Positions 15,150 to 23,587 of a DNA stretch of 49,313 nt are shown piece by piece. The position numbers and the translations under genes were made by a program. The notes below the pieces were generated by a model, which worked only from the letters and a program-made list of their open reading frames with translations, did not search any database and was not told where the DNA came from. The stretch is from Oscillospiraceae bacterium. GTDB taxonomy: Bacteria; Bacillota; Clostridia; Oscillospirales; CAG-382. Every line of letters begins with the position of its first letter. Position 1 is the first letter of the stretch. The DNA lies in NCBI GenBank assembly GCA_015063885.1, contig SVTH01000014.1, positions 1 through 49,313 of the forward strand, in the 5' to 3' direction.

Positions 15150-15995
15150 TCAAACGCCGGAATAGGCGGCAAAGCCGCAGTCGATGGGAAGCACCACGCC
15201 CGTAATGGCGGACGCGGAACGGTCATCGCACAGGAACAGGGTAGCGCCCAAAAGCTCCTCTGCGTCCACGAAGCGATCCATGGGAGTGCCCTTTAAGATC
15301 TTGGCGCTCCGTGCCGTGGGGGTGCCGTCCTCGTTGAAGAGGAGAGCCTTGTTCTGAGCGGAAACCAAAAAGCCGGGGGCGATGGCGTTGCAACGGATGC
15401 CCGTGCCTGCGAAATGGGTGGCAAGCCACTGGGTGAAGTTGGAAATGCCCGCCTTGGCCGCGGAATACGCGGGGATCTTGGTAAGGGGCGTGTAGGCGTT
15501 CATGGAAGAAATGTTCAGAATACAGCCCGCCTTCTTTTCCACCATGTCCTTGGCAAAGGTCTGGGTGGGCAGCAAGGTCCCCTGGAAGTTCAGCTTGAAC
15601 ACGAAATCCACCCCGGAGACGTCCAGATCGAAGAAGGATTTGCCCCCTTCTTTGGCCTCGTGCTGGTATTCGTTGTCCGTGGTGGCTCTGGGGTTGTTGC
15701 CCCCTGCGCCGTTGACCAGGATGTCGCACCGGCCGAGATCGTGCCGAACTGCTTGATGCACTTCTTCAAGAGCCTCGGGATCCAACACGTTGGCCTTGTA
15801 GCCCTCGCAGATATATCCCTCCGCCTTCAGCTCGTCGGCAAGCTTTTTCACCGCTTCCTCGTTCAGATCCAAAGCGGCAACCTTGGCGCCGGACCGGGCA
15901 AAGGCTCTTGCCATGGCGCCGCAGATCAATCCGCCTGCGCCGGTGACCACAACCACCTTGCCGCTGTAATCAATATTTAAAGGAAGGTTTTTCAT
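15150..15995 (-). CDS. SDR-family D-fructuronate reductase / mannonate oxidoreductase
   Basis: Probably reduces D-fructuronate to D-mannonate with NAD(P)H, the step before UxuA. This 281-residue classical short-chain dehydrogenase has the cofactor motif TGAGGLICG (18-26), NGAGGNNP (96-102) and catalytic Ser163/164, Tyr177 and Lys181 (IPAYSAAKAG). It is not the long-chain UxuB family of E. coli; SDR-type replacements such as Bacillus YjmF occur beside uxuA in Firmicutes. The ATG at 15993-15995 has AGGAGG about 6 nt upstream and overlaps the uxuA stop (ATGA). An upstream extension to 16118 lies wholly inside uxuA. The role comes mainly from the operon; specificity is inferred. Confidence 0.87.
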   Translation of the reverse strand: MKNLPLNIDYSGKVVVVTGAGGLICGAMARAFARSGAKVAALDLNEEAVKKLADELKAEGYICEGYKANVLDPEALEEVHQAVRHDLGRCDILVNGAGGNNPRATTDNEYQHEAKEGGKSFFDLDVSGVDFVFKLNFQGTLLPTQTFAKDMVEKKAGCILNISSMNAYTPLTKIPAYSAAKAGISNFTQWLATHFAGTGIRCNAIAPGFLVSAQNKALLFNEDGTPTARSAKILKGTPMDRFVDAEELLGATLFLCDDRSASAITGVVLPIDCGFAAYSGV

Positions 15996-17092
15996 TGTGA
16001 TACCTCCTGCTTGTGGTATTTTTCCAAGGAATCCCAAACGCCCAGCATATACATGATGCCCAGGGCACGGTCGTAAAGGCCGTAGCCGGGACGTACGTTG
16101 CCCGGGCCCTCGTTCCACAGATGTCTGCCGTGGTCGGGGCGGATGTAGCCCTCAAAGCCGCAGTCGTGGTAGGCCTTCAAGATCTCGATGATGCCCGTGT
16201 CTCCGTCGCAGTCTCTGTGGCTGGCCTCGGAGAAGTCGCCGTTTTCGAAATGCTTTACGTTGCGGATGTGGGCAAAGGCAATGCGGTGGCAATGCTTGCG
16301 GACGATATCTGCCACGTTGGTTGCGGGATTGGCGTTAAGACTGCCGGAGCACAGGGTGAGGCAGTTGTATTCGTCGTCCACCATCTTCAAGAATCTGTCA
16401 ATGGAAGGCTCGTCGATGAGCAAGCGGGGCAGACCGAAGATATCCCAGGGCGGGTCGTCCATATGGATGGCCATTTTGATATCGCACTCACGGCAGGTGG
16501 GCATGATGGCCTCCAGGAAGTATTTCAGATTCGCCCACAGCTTTTCGTGGTCGACCCCTTCGTAGGCCTTGAACAGCTCGTCCAGCCTTGCCATACGCTC
16601 GGGCTCCCAGCCGGGGAAGGACATATTGTACTTTTCGGTGAAATCCAGGATGTACTTCGCCATGGCGTTGTAATCGTCCTGGATCATGTTCTTTTCGTAG
16701 AACAGAGCGGTGGAGCCGTCCCCAACGGGATGGAACAGGTTGCTTCTGGTCCAGTCAAAAATGGGCATGAAGTTGTAGCAGATCACCTTCACCCCGAATT
16801 TTGAAAGGTTGCGGATACAGGTCTTGTAGTTTTCGATGTACTTGTCTCTGGTGGGCAGGCCGATCTTGATGTCGTCGTGAACGTTCACAGACTCCACCAC
16901 ATCCATGTTGAAGCCGTAAGCATCCAGCTGACGCTTCACTTCGGCGATCTCCTCCACCTCCCAGATCTCACCGGGCATTTTGTGGTGGAGCGCCCAAACG
17001 ATGCCGTCCACCCCGGGGATCTGCTTGATATCGGCAAGGGAAATACGGTCGTTCCCCTCTCCGTACCAGCGGAAACACATTTTCATTGCCAT
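15992..17092 (-). CDS. uxuA: Mannonate dehydratase
   Basis: Dehydrates D-mannonate to 2-keto-3-deoxygluconate, using a divalent metal. The 366-residue TIM-barrel protein has the expected N-terminus [32 protein letters not shown], the block [17 protein letters not shown], metal-site stretches [18 protein letters not shown] and [10 protein letters not shown], and the end [11 protein letters not shown]. All are hallmark UxuA sequences. It is first in the hexuronate operon behind its own promoter. The ATG at 17090-17092 has AAAGGA about 8 nt upstream. No glucuronate isomerase (UxaC) is present here, so the pathway must be completed elsewhere. Confidence 0.96.
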   Translation of the reverse strand: MAMKMCFRWYGEGNDRISLADIKQIPGVDGIVWALHHKMPGEIWEVEEIAEVKRQLDAYGFNMDVVESVNVHDDIKIGLPTRDKYIENYKTCIRNLSKFGVKVICYNFMPIFDWTRSNLFHPVGDGSTALFYEKNMIQDDYNAMAKYILDFTEKYNMSFPGWEPERMARLDELFKAYEGVDHEKLWANLKYFLEAIMPTCRECDIKMAIHMDDPPWDIFGLPRLLIDEPSIDRFLKMVDDEYNCLTLCSGSLNANPATNVADIVRKHCHRIAFAHIRNVKHFENGDFSEASHRDCDGDTGIIEILKAYHDCGFEGYIRPDHGRHLWNEGPGNVRPGYGLYDRALGIMYMLGVWDSLEKYHKQEVSQ

Positions 17093-17139
17093 AAGTTTGT
17101 CCTTTCAAGCAAAAAAGGTTGCGGAAGCTTTTTCAAGGT

Positions 17140-17168
17140 ATTATACCACCGATTTTCTTCCATTGCAA
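17140..17168 (-). promoter_or_regulatory. Promoter of the hexuronate operon
   Basis: The minus strand carries -35 TTGCAA (17163-17168), a 17-bp spacer and a perfect -10 TATAAT (17140-17145). The predicted leader is about 40 nt. There is no terminator between malY and this promoter, so readthrough is possible. Confidence 0.85.
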
Positions 17169-17201
17169 CAGAAACTTTACCAAAGCGGAAGATTTTTTCG
17201 T

Positions 17202-18407
17202 TCAATCGCAGAACACGTATTTTTCCATGCGGGCAAAAGCCTCCTCCACCCGGGAGAAGGGCAGTGCCAGGTTCAAACGAATGTGGGTGTCTCCCCCGTG
17301 CTGTCTGCCGTCCTGCCAGGCCACGCCTACGTCCCAGCCCGCTTTCAGCAGCTCGTCCAGGGTCTTGCCGTGGGAAGCCATCCGGTCCCCGCAGTCCATA
17401 AATACCATGTAGGTGCCCTGGGGCATGGCGGCGGAAACGCCCTCAAAGCGGGACGTGATGAACTCCAACGCGTAGGCGGCGTTGCGGGTGAGCACCTGCC
17501 GCAGCTCCTCCAACCATTCCTCCCCCTCGGAGGTATAGGCGCCAATCAGGGCGTACATGGAAAGGAGGTTCATGGCGTTGTAATGGGAAAGAGAGGATTC
17601 CTTTTCCACCCTGTCCCGCAGTCTCTTATTATAAATAATATGGTAGGAACCCACAAGACCCGCCAGGTTGAAGGTCTTGGAGGGAGCGTACAGCGCCACC
17701 GTGCGGTTCCGTGCGTCCTCGCTGACGGACTGGGTGGGAATGTGCTTGTGGCCTTCCAGGATCAGATCCGACCAGATCTCGTCGGATACCACGTAAACGT
17801 CGTGCTTGCGAAACAGCTCCATGGCCCCTTCGATCTCCCATCTTTCCCAGACACGCCCCGTGGGATTGTGGGGAGAGCAGAACACCGCGGCGTGGATATT
17901 GTTTTCCAGGATCTTTTTCTCCATGTCCCCGAGATCCATCCGCCAAACGCCCTGTTCGTCCCGCACCAGCGGGGACAGCACAAGGTTGTAGCCGTTATTC
18001 TTCAAAGCGTGGGAAAAGCCCATGTAAACGGGAGCGTGCACCAGGATATTGTCTCCCTTGGAGCAGAAGGTGTTCATGGCGGAGACCAATCCCCCCAGCA
18101 CTCCGTTTTCGTAGCCGATGTGCTCGGGCTTCAGTCCTTCCACGCCGTTGCGGCGGGTCTGCCACTCTATAACGGAAGCGAAATATTCCTCCCTGGGGTC
18201 GAAATAGCCGAAGGCGGGGTGCTCGATTCTCTCCGCCATGGCCTTGCAAACGGAAGGCGCCGTGGGGAAATTCATATCCGCCACCCACATGGGGATGGGG
18301 TCGAACCCCTCCTTGGGGCTGCCCGGTGCCCAGCCCTGTCCCAGGCCGTCCACCGCCAGGGCGTCCTTCCCCCGTCGGTCTATGATGGATTCAAAATCAA
18401 ATTTCAT
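17202..18407 (-). CDS. MalY/PatB-family PLP-dependent aminotransferase or C-S lyase
   Basis: A fold-type I PLP enzyme of 401 residues. Family landmarks are [33 protein letters not shown] (38-69), [35 protein letters not shown] (D209) and the PLP lysine in [10 protein letters not shown] (K244). Known members are cystathionine beta-lyases and aminotransferases; which activity applies here cannot be told. The ATG at 18405-18407 has GGGAGG 6 nt upstream; the frame stays open further upstream, but that part is low-complexity basic sequence with no binding site. It has its own promoter and is followed by the uxuA promoter, so it is probably monocistronic. Confidence 0.9.
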   Translation of the reverse strand: MKFDFESIIDRRGKDALAVDGLGQGWAPGSPKEGFDPIPMWVADMNFPTAPSVCKAMAERIEHPAFGYFDPREEYFASVIEWQTRRNGVEGLKPEHIGYENGVLGGLVSAMNTFCSKGDNILVHAPVYMGFSHALKNNGYNLVLSPLVRDEQGVWRMDLGDMEKKILENNIHAAVFCSPHNPTGRVWERWEIEGAMELFRKHDVYVVSDEIWSDLILEGHKHIPTQSVSEDARNRTVALYAPSKTFNLAGLVGSYHIIYNKRLRDRVEKESSLSHYNAMNLLSMYALIGAYTSEGEEWLEELRQVLTRNAAYALEFITSRFEGVSAAMPQGTYMVFMDCGDRMASHGKTLDELLKAGWDVGVAWQDGRQHGGDTHIRLNLALPFSRVEEAFARMEKYVFCD

Positions 18408-18435
18408 GGGTGTTCCTCCCGGGTGCTTTTTCTCC

Positions 18436-18464
18436 ATTTTACACTCCCTTTCGCCGTCTGTCAA
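18436..18464 (-). promoter_or_regulatory. Promoter of the MalY-like gene
   Basis: The minus strand has -35 TTGACA (18459-18464), a 17-bp spacer and -10 TAAAAT (18436-18441), about 25 bp before the start codon. Confidence 0.8.
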
Positions 18465-18563
18465 CCGCATTCGACGATTTTCCCGTTTTTTGCGTCTCTC
18501 CCGAGAGGGTCTGTGCATACACTGTTACCGATGCCCCACTACGTTTTTAAGGAGGCTCTTTTC

Positions 18564-19478
18564 ATGAGCATGCAATGCAACCAAAACAACCAAAACAATC
18601 AAAACAGACAAAACACCTGCTCCGGATGCGGATGCGGGTGGAATTATCCCGACCCCTGCGGAAGCTCCTGCTGTGATTGCGGAAGTGACTGCCGTCCCTG
18701 CGTGATCTGCCCTCCCGGCCCCATCGGGCCCCAAGGTCCCCAAGGGGAGGTGGGTCCCGCAGGTCCCAGAGGGGAGACGGGGGAAGCGGGTCCCGTAGGT
18801 CCCCAGGGTCCTATCGGCCCCCAAGGTCCCGTGGGTGAGACCGGTCCTGCAGGTCCCGCAGGCGAAACAGGCCCCCAAGGTCCCCAAGGGGAAGCAGGTC
18901 CCGCAGGCCCGCAAGGGGCAACCGGTCCCCAAGGTCCCGTTGGTGCCACCGGAGCTCAGGGTCCCGCAGGCGCTACAGGTCCCCAGGGTCCCGCAGGCCC
19001 TCAGGGTCCTATGGGTCCGCAAGGTCCTCAGGGTCCCGCAGGGGCATCGGGAACCGCCCTCTCCTACGCCGATTTCTACGCCCTGATGCCCGACGATAAC
19101 CCCGCACCCATCCTCCCCGGGGAGGACGTGGCTTTCCCTCGCAACGGCGTCATCGCCAACACGGATATCGGCAGAACGGACGGCTCCTCCTTCCTGCTGT
19201 CTGCGGCGGGAACCTATCTGATCCTGTTTCAGGCAAGCGTCACCGAAGCGGGACAGCTGGTGCTCACCCTGAACGGTGAGGAGCTGGCGTACACCCTCAC
19301 GGGGCGCTCCGCAGGCACCTCTCCCGTGGCGGGGACGACCCTGATCACCACCACCGCGGCAAACGCCGTGCTGACCTTGCGGAATCCTGCGGAAAACGCC
19401 ACCTCTATCACCCTGACCCCCTATGCAGGGGGCAACCTCCCCGCTTCCGCTCATTTGGTCATCCTCCGCCTGGCATAA
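18564..19478 (+). CDS. Collagen-like (Gly-X-Y) protein with BclA-like C-terminal domain
   Basis: A 304-residue probable surface or spore-coat filament protein. The N-terminus is Gln/Asn-rich, then Cys-rich (residues 5-48, including CSGCGCG, CCDCG and CRPCVIC), without a signal peptide. Residues 52-162 form 37 uninterrupted Gly-X-Y triplets, dominated by [12 protein letters not shown] and GAT, which should form a collagen triple helix. Residues about 165-304 ([10 protein letters not shown], then [11 protein letters not shown] and [12 protein letters not shown]) resemble the trimeric jelly-roll of BclA exosporium proteins. Lack of a signal peptide fits assembly from the mother cell. The ATG has AAGGAGG about 8 nt upstream. 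No clear vegetative promoter precedes it, consistent with a sporulation sigma factor. The frame open upstream (from 16980) is antisense to other genes. Confidence 0.88.
   Translation: MSMQCNQNNQNNQNRQNTCSGCGCGWNYPDPCGSSCCDCGSDCRPCVICPPGPIGPQGPQGEVGPAGPRGETGEAGPVGPQGPIGPQGPVGETGPAGPAGETGPQGPQGEAGPAGPQGATGPQGPVGATGAQGPAGATGPQGPAGPQGPMGPQGPQGPAGASGTALSYADFYALMPDDNPAPILPGEDVAFPRNGVIANTDIGRTDGSSFLLSAAGTYLILFQASVTEAGQLVLTLNGEELAYTLTGRSAGTSPVAGTTLITTTAANAVLTLRNPAENATSITLTPYAGGNLPASAHLVILRLA
18717..19049 (+). repeat. Tandem 9-bp repeat encoding Gly-X-Y triplets
   Basis: A minisatellite-like stretch with GGTCCC(C/G)CAAG-type units in phase with the codons, encoding the 37 collagen triplets. Such tracts change length by slippage, so copy number may vary between strains. 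Confidence 0.85.
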
Positions 19479-19482
19479 AGAA

Positions 19483-19504
19483 AGCCCCGCTTTACCGCGG
19501 GGCT
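19483..19504. terminator. Bidirectional terminator between collagen-like and flavin reductase genes
   Basis: The stem AGCCCCGC/GCGGGGCT with a 6-nt loop lies between two convergent genes. On the minus strand a TTTCTTT tail follows; the plus-strand tail is weaker. Confidence 0.8.
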
Positions 19505-19511
19505 ACTTACG

Positions 19512-20069
19512 TTATTTCAGTTGTTTTCCGTCGGAGAAGGCCTGCCCCACCTTTTCCCCCAGAACACGGTAAGCGTGGGTGACCCCGTCGTAGGAGATGG
19601 GATTCAGCTTCCCTGCGTCGATAACGCCCCGTTCATCCAGGATGGATTCCTCTGCGGAGACGTTGATGATCTCCCCGATGCAGATGCCGTCCTCGTTGAA
19701 CTTCAAAAGCTTACATTCCAAGGCCATGGGAAGCTCCTTGATCAGCGGAGCGTTGACGTACGTCCCCTTCTCGGCGTGGAAGCCCGCTCTTGCGAACTTA
19801 TCCGGCAGATCGTTGGCGGAGACGATGCCCACGTAATCGCAGGGGATCACCGTATCCTTGGTGGCGAAGCTGAGGGTGAACGCCCCCGTCTTTTTGATGT
19901 TCTCGGTGGTCTTGTGGTCGTGGGAAAGACAGACCATGACCTGATCGGTGTCGTATACCCCGCCCCAGGCTGCGTTCATCACGTTAGGGTTGCCGTTTTC
20001 GTCGTAGGTGCCCACCATCAGAACGGGCATGGGATAGACCCAGGTCTTTGCGCCGAAATTCTTTCTCAT
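19512..20069 (-). CDS. Flavin reductase-like FMN-binding protein
   Basis: A 185-residue single-domain split-barrel flavoprotein. It begins FGAKTWVYPMPVLMVGTYDENGNPNVMNAAWGGV, the DIM6/NTAB flavin reductase pattern in which the TYDE.G.PN.M stretch contacts FMN. VCLSHDHKTTENIKKTGAFTLSFAT, PCDYVGIVSANDLPDKF and the ECKLL...IIGE(I) beta-strand pattern follow. It probably transfers electrons with FMN; partner and substrate are unknown. It starts 7 nt after the hydrolase stop with GTGAGG upstream and is last in the MATE-hydrolase-reductase operon, ending at a shared terminator. Confidence 0.9.
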   Translation of the reverse strand: MRKNFGAKTWVYPMPVLMVGTYDENGNPNVMNAAWGGVYDTDQVMVCLSHDHKTTENIKKTGAFTLSFATKDTVIPCDYVGIVSANDLPDKFARAGFHAEKGTYVNAPLIKELPMALECKLLKFNEDGICIGEIINVSAEESILDERGVIDAGKLNPISYDGVTHAYRVLGEKVGQAFSDGKQLK

Positions 20070-20076
20070 AAAAACC

Positions 20077-20970
20077 TCACTTCAAATATCGATCCAAAAA
20101 GTCGTAACCCGCCTCCAAGGCGTCTGCGGGAGGACGGTGCCCTTTGCCGTGGTGTACCAAGAGAAGGTACTCGGGATGGGTTTCGTAGACTTTTGTCTTG
20201 TTCATCCGCTCCCCGGAGGAAGCGTCGTCGTATTCTCCCGCCAGCAGGCAGAAGGGCTTGGGGGCGCAAACGGACAGCAATGCGGTGTGATCCATGCCGT
20301 TTTCCGCCAGGGCTTTGGTCTTGCCGTCCCAATACCAAGGGTCGTCCCAGTTGGATTGCTCCCAGCCGAAGCCGAAATCGCTTGCTAAGATCACCTTCAC
20401 ACGTTCATCCAGGCACCCGGCATAAAAGGCCATCTTTCCGCCCAGGGAATGGCCTGCGATGCCCATGCGGCGGGCATCCACACGGGGATCGGAAGCCAAA
20501 AGATCCACCAAACGCATGGTGTCGGAGGTCAATTTTCCCATACCCGTCAAATCGGGATGATCCCGCTTCAGCGCCGCGGCGGCATCCTTCCAGCGGGTAA
20601 AATCGTCCCGCCCTTTGTCGCTTTGCAGGTAAGTCAGATGGTAAGCCTCTCCGCAGAGGGCAATATAGCCCCGCTTTGCCAGATGCACCATCATTTCGAT
20701 GCCCTGAAAGAAGGGCAGCTTCTCCCCCGTTTTGGGGTCAAAGCCCAACATCCCCTCGGGATGGTAGAAGGGCACCGCCACGGCGGGTGCGGGGAAGGTC
20801 ACGTTTTTGGGAACAGACATCATCACCCGCTGAAAGGTGCCGTCTGCCAGAGGCTGACGGTATTCCTCCAGGGTGTAGTCCGGGAAGTCGTAGGCAGCGG
20901 TAAGCACCGCATCCCCTGCCGCCTTGCGGACGGCGGGCAGTCCCAAAGCGTCCAACCAGTTCCGTTTCAT
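20077..20970 (-). CDS. Alpha/beta hydrolase (dienelactone hydrolase / acetyl-esterase-like)
   Basis: A 297-residue serine hydrolase, probably cytoplasmic because no signal peptide is seen. The nucleophile elbow is IAGHSLGGKM (Ser175), preceded by the typical strand DPRVDARRMG. The acid is in GEYDDASS (near D248) and the catalytic His in HHGKGHRPP (His278). PAVAVPFYHPEG and KRGYIALCGEAYHLTY form the oxyanion side. The substrate is unknown; an acyl ester is likely. The ATG at 20968-20970 has AAAGGA about 8 nt upstream and lies 4 nt after the MATE stop; a longer frame to 21060 overlaps the MATE gene and was rejected. Downstream, the flavin reductase follows after 7 nt. Confidence 0.87.
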   Translation of the reverse strand: MKRNWLDALGLPAVRKAAGDAVLTAAYDFPDYTLEEYRQPLADGTFQRVMMSVPKNVTFPAPAVAVPFYHPEGMLGFDPKTGEKLPFFQGIEMMVHLAKRGYIALCGEAYHLTYLQSDKGRDDFTRWKDAAAALKRDHPDLTGMGKLTSDTMRLVDLLASDPRVDARRMGIAGHSLGGKMAFYAGCLDERVKVILASDFGFGWEQSNWDDPWYWDGKTKALAENGMDHTALLSVCAPKPFCLLAGEYDDASSGERMNKTKVYETHPEYLLLVHHGKGHRPPADALEAGYDFLDRYLK

Positions 20971-20974
20971 AGGA

Positions 20975-22375
20975 TCATTCCTTTTCTGCGGCAAGCTCTG
21001 CCTGCCGTTTTTGTCGTTTTTTGATCTCTTTGCCCACCTTACGGAGCAAGAATACCGCAAGGACGGCCGCCAGGGCGTTGACGCCTGCGAAGTTCAGCCA
21101 GATACCGTCCAGCCCCAAGGCCCACAACCCGCCCAGCAATGCCACGGGGAACACCAAGGCCACGGAAACCGCCATCACCGTGGCGAACAGAGGCTTTTCG
21201 ATGGCAGAGAAGAAGCTTTGGGTGGCCACTGCCAGCCAACGGAACAGATAGGCGAAGCAGAACAAACGGATGGCGTGGGTGGAGATCTCCAAAAGATGCA
21301 CGTCCTCCGCGTCCACGAACAGGGACGCCACCGCATCGGGGAAGAAGAACAGCACGGCGGTGGAGAGCATGCCCACCGTAAAGTTGCCGATGAAGCCGCA
21401 TTTCACGATGGACTTCACGCGGTCGTAATTCCCCGCACCCCAGTTGTAGCCGATGGAGGGGGAAAGAGAATCGCTGATACCGTACAGCAAGGGCCAGCAG
21501 AGATCGCTGGAATACATAAGCACGGCGTACACCGCCACGGCGGTGGTGCCTCCCCCTTCCCCGAAGGTCTTTGCCCCCAGGGTCATCAAAGAGATATTCA
21601 TAAGAATGGAGGTCACACGCCCTGCGATGTTATTCAAGAATACGGGAGAGCCGCAAGCGGCGATCTCCTTGAACATGGAAAGGTGAAAGCGGGGTCTGAC
21701 GAACCGCAGCAGAGTCTTTTTCGCCAGGAAGGGGATCATAGCCACTCCGGCGCAGAGACACATGGAAATGGAGGTTGCCAAAGCAGAGCCCACCACGTCC
21801 ATCTCCAAAACCAGCAAGAAGAAGGACAAAAGCCCCACGGTAGCCAGGTTGGAGCCGATGTTGATGGCCATGCTGGTCTTCACGTAACCGCTGATCCTGA
21901 GATAGTTATCCATGGCGAAGAACACCGAGGAAAGGGGACTGCAGAGAGCGCAGGTACGGAGATACCGCACGGAGGTCTCCAGCAGAACGTCGTCCGCCCC
22001 CATCATACGGCAAAGAGGCTCCGCCGCAAAGAACATAATGCTTCCCATCATGAGAGAAGCGATGAAGATCATCAGCACCGAGCAGGAGAAGACGTTGTTT
22101 GCGGTCTTTTTGTCCTCCTTGCCCAGAGCGATGGAAATGGGAACGGAAGCGCCCACACCGATAAGATCCGCCAGAGAGAAATTGATCATCACCATGGGGA
22201 AGGCGATGTTCACGGCGGCAAAGGCCCCCTCGCCCAGCTTCTGCCCGATAAAGGCTCCCTCGATGATGCTGTATACGGACATGGCGAACATGCTCACCAT
22301 ACCCGGCAAAGCAACCACGAAAAACAGCCGCCAGGGCTTCATGGTGGCGTACATTTCTTCGGCATTTCGTTTCAT
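20975..22375 (-). CDS. MATE-family multidrug/Na+ efflux protein
   Basis: A 466-residue, 12-TM cation-coupled exporter. The N-terminal half opens with WRLFFVVALPGMVSMFAMSVYSIIEGAFIGQKLGEGAFAAVNIAFPMVMINF, the MATE pattern with the helix-break proline. GVGASVPISIALGKED follows, and a second repeat starts near residue 235 (FKEIAACGSPVFLNNIAGRVTSILMN). GISDSLSPSIGYNWGAGNYDRVK is the matching motif in the second half. The C-terminus is basic and cytoplasmic. The substrate is unknown. The ATG at 22373-22375 has GGAGGG about 9 nt upstream; a 50-residue extension further upstream covers the promoter and was rejected. It heads an operon with a hydrolase and a flavin reductase. Confidence 0.93.
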   Translation of the reverse strand: MKRNAEEMYATMKPWRLFFVVALPGMVSMFAMSVYSIIEGAFIGQKLGEGAFAAVNIAFPMVMINFSLADLIGVGASVPISIALGKEDKKTANNVFSCSVLMIFIASLMMGSIMFFAAEPLCRMMGADDVLLETSVRYLRTCALCSPLSSVFFAMDNYLRISGYVKTSMAINIGSNLATVGLLSFFLLVLEMDVVGSALATSISMCLCAGVAMIPFLAKKTLLRFVRPRFHLSMFKEIAACGSPVFLNNIAGRVTSILMNISLMTLGAKTFGEGGGTTAVAVYAVLMYSSDLCWPLLYGISDSLSPSIGYNWGAGNYDRVKSIVKCGFIGNFTVGMLSTAVLFFFPDAVASLFVDAEDVHLLEISTHAIRLFCFAYLFRWLAVATQSFFSAIEKPLFATVMAVSVALVFPVALLGGLWALGLDGIWLNFAGVNALAAVLAVFLLRKVGKEIKKRQKRQAELAAEKE

Positions 22376-22403
22376 AGAGTCGATCCCTCCCATCCGAGGG
22401 ATT

Positions 22404-22432
22404 ATTGTACCATATTCCGCCGGAAAATGCAA
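22404..22432 (-). promoter_or_regulatory. Promoter of the MATE operon
   Basis: The minus strand has -35 TTGCAT (22427-22432), a 17-bp spacer and -10 TACAAT (22404-22409). It lies about 30 bp before the start codon. Confidence 0.82.
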
Positions 22433-22435
22433 CAG

Positions 22436-22473
22436 AAAAAGGAGCCGTTTCGGTAAAAGAAAGGGCTCCCCTT
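22436..22473 (-). terminator. Rho-independent terminator of the first XRE regulator gene
   Basis: On the minus strand the stem AAGGGGAGCC/GGCTCCTTTTT (GGAGCC core plus G-T and A-T pairs) is followed by the T-run. It separates this gene from the MATE promoter by only a few bases. Confidence 0.75.
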
Positions 22474-22479
22474 CGTAGG

Positions 22480-23478
22480 TTATTTCAGCTTTTCCTCCAG
22501 GGCGGCAAGCTCCCTCCGTGCCCACGCCGCCGGTTCTCCTTCGGTGATGCCGTGGTCGGACGCCAGGGTCTCCAGAATGGTGCGCCAGGTGTCCGCCGCC
22601 TCTTCCAAACGGCCGAGCCCCCCAAGCAGAAAGGCCAGGGAATACAAGGCGGAAAGATCTCTCGGAGACGATTCCGCCCGAAAGGCGTTACGGTAGCAGG
22701 CAATTGCTTCTTCGTAACAGCCCAAGGCGTTCAGCCGCTCCCCTGCCTCGTATTGCCCCTTGGGATCGTCCTCGGGAACGGCCAGCCAAAGGGCAATTGC
22801 TCCCGCCCGATCTCCCTGGGCAAGGGCAAGCTCTCCGCGGAAGATCTCCCGCATGCAAGGGGTCTCCATATGGCGGATCATTTCCTCCGCCTCGGGGAAA
22901 TGCCCCATATCCATCAGGGTCTCCGCCAGCATCTCCCGCTGTTTTTCCCCGTTGCAATAGCGCTTGCACACCCGCAAAAAGGTATCGTTTCCGCTCCTTA
23001 CGGTCTCCCGCTCCCCCGGGCAAAGGCGGCGGTACAGGGAAAAGGCCTCCACGTCCCCGGGGGAGGCAGAAAGGGCCTGCTCTGCCATACGGCGGGCGTC
23101 CAGGGTGTCCCTGTTGATCCGCTTCAAAAGAAGCTCAGCGTAGCGCTTCAAGATGTTCGCATCCCCCGGATCTTCCTCCAGAATACGTTCCAGCACTCCT
23201 TTTGCATAAGCAAAGGAATCCTCCGTCAGTCTTTCGCGATAGAGGACGTGATCCACCCGTGCCAGCTCGTCGGTGCGATCCACCAAAAACAAGCGGTCGA
23301 TCCTGACGCCGAAGAGAGAGGCAAGGGCGGGGAGCAACCCGATATCCGGGGTGGTGGCCCCCGTCTCCCACTTGCTCACCGCCTGGTAGGTGACTCCCAC
23401 CGCTTCCGCCACGGCCTCCTGGGTCAAGCCCCGTTCTTTCCGTAAATTTTTGATCTGTGTTCCGATCTGTAAATTCAT
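22480..23478 (-). CDS. XRE-family regulator with TPR-like helical-repeat domain (332 aa)
   Basis: The N-terminal HTH (about residues 5-62: IGTQIKNLRKERGLTQEAVAEAVGVTYQAVSKWETGATTPDIGLLPALASLFGV) is followed by about 260 residues of paired helices with TPR-like periodicity (AYAKGVLERILEEDPGDANILKRYAELL; NALGCYEEAIACYRNAF; SLAFLLGGLGRLEEAADTWRTIL). This architecture is that of clostridial XRE-TPR regulators, some of which sense peptides, but no peptide gene is seen nearby. The ATG at 23476-23478 has GGAGG 7-8 nt upstream. It is first of three such regulators within 3 kb; target genes are unknown. It is probably monocistronic, having its own promoter and terminator. Confidence 0.87.
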   Translation of the reverse strand: MNLQIGTQIKNLRKERGLTQEAVAEAVGVTYQAVSKWETGATTPDIGLLPALASLFGVRIDRLFLVDRTDELARVDHVLYRERLTEDSFAYAKGVLERILEEDPGDANILKRYAELLLKRINRDTLDARRMAEQALSASPGDVEAFSLYRRLCPGERETVRSGNDTFLRVCKRYCNGEKQREMLAETLMDMGHFPEAEEMIRHMETPCMREIFRGELALAQGDRAGAIALWLAVPEDDPKGQYEAGERLNALGCYEEAIACYRNAFRAESSPRDLSALYSLAFLLGGLGRLEEAADTWRTILETLASDHGITEGEPAAWARRELAALEEKLK

Positions 23479-23519
23479 AGCAATTCCTCCGAAAATATAC
23501 TTCATCGGCCGACGAACAC

Positions 23520-23548
23520 AGTATACCCCAAATACGCCCGTTTTGCAA
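23520..23548 (-). promoter_or_regulatory. Promoter of the first XRE regulator gene
   Basis: The minus strand has -35 TTGCAA (23543-23548), a 17-bp spacer and -10 TATACT (23520-23525). A GACGGGT/ACCCGTC hairpin (23551-23578) abuts the -35 and could be an operator or the end of the upstream transcript. Confidence 0.82.
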
Positions 23549-23587
23549 GAGACGGGTATTTGAGCAAGCTCACCCGTCGGGGGAGTT

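Noticed and set aside
16980..18563. N-terminal extension of the collagen-like protein
   Set aside because: The frame is open upstream but runs antisense through the MalY-like gene; AAGGAGG just before 18564 fixes the true start.
18717..19049. Regular repeats, considered as a CRISPR array or VNTR
   Set aside because: The 9-bp period is in frame and codes for Gly-X-Y; there are no 25-40 bp repeats with unique spacers.
23551..23578. GACGGGT/ACCCGTC hairpin after the second XRE gene, considered a terminator
   Set aside because: No T-run follows on the minus strand; it may be an operator or a weak 3' structure, so it was mentioned only with the promoter.
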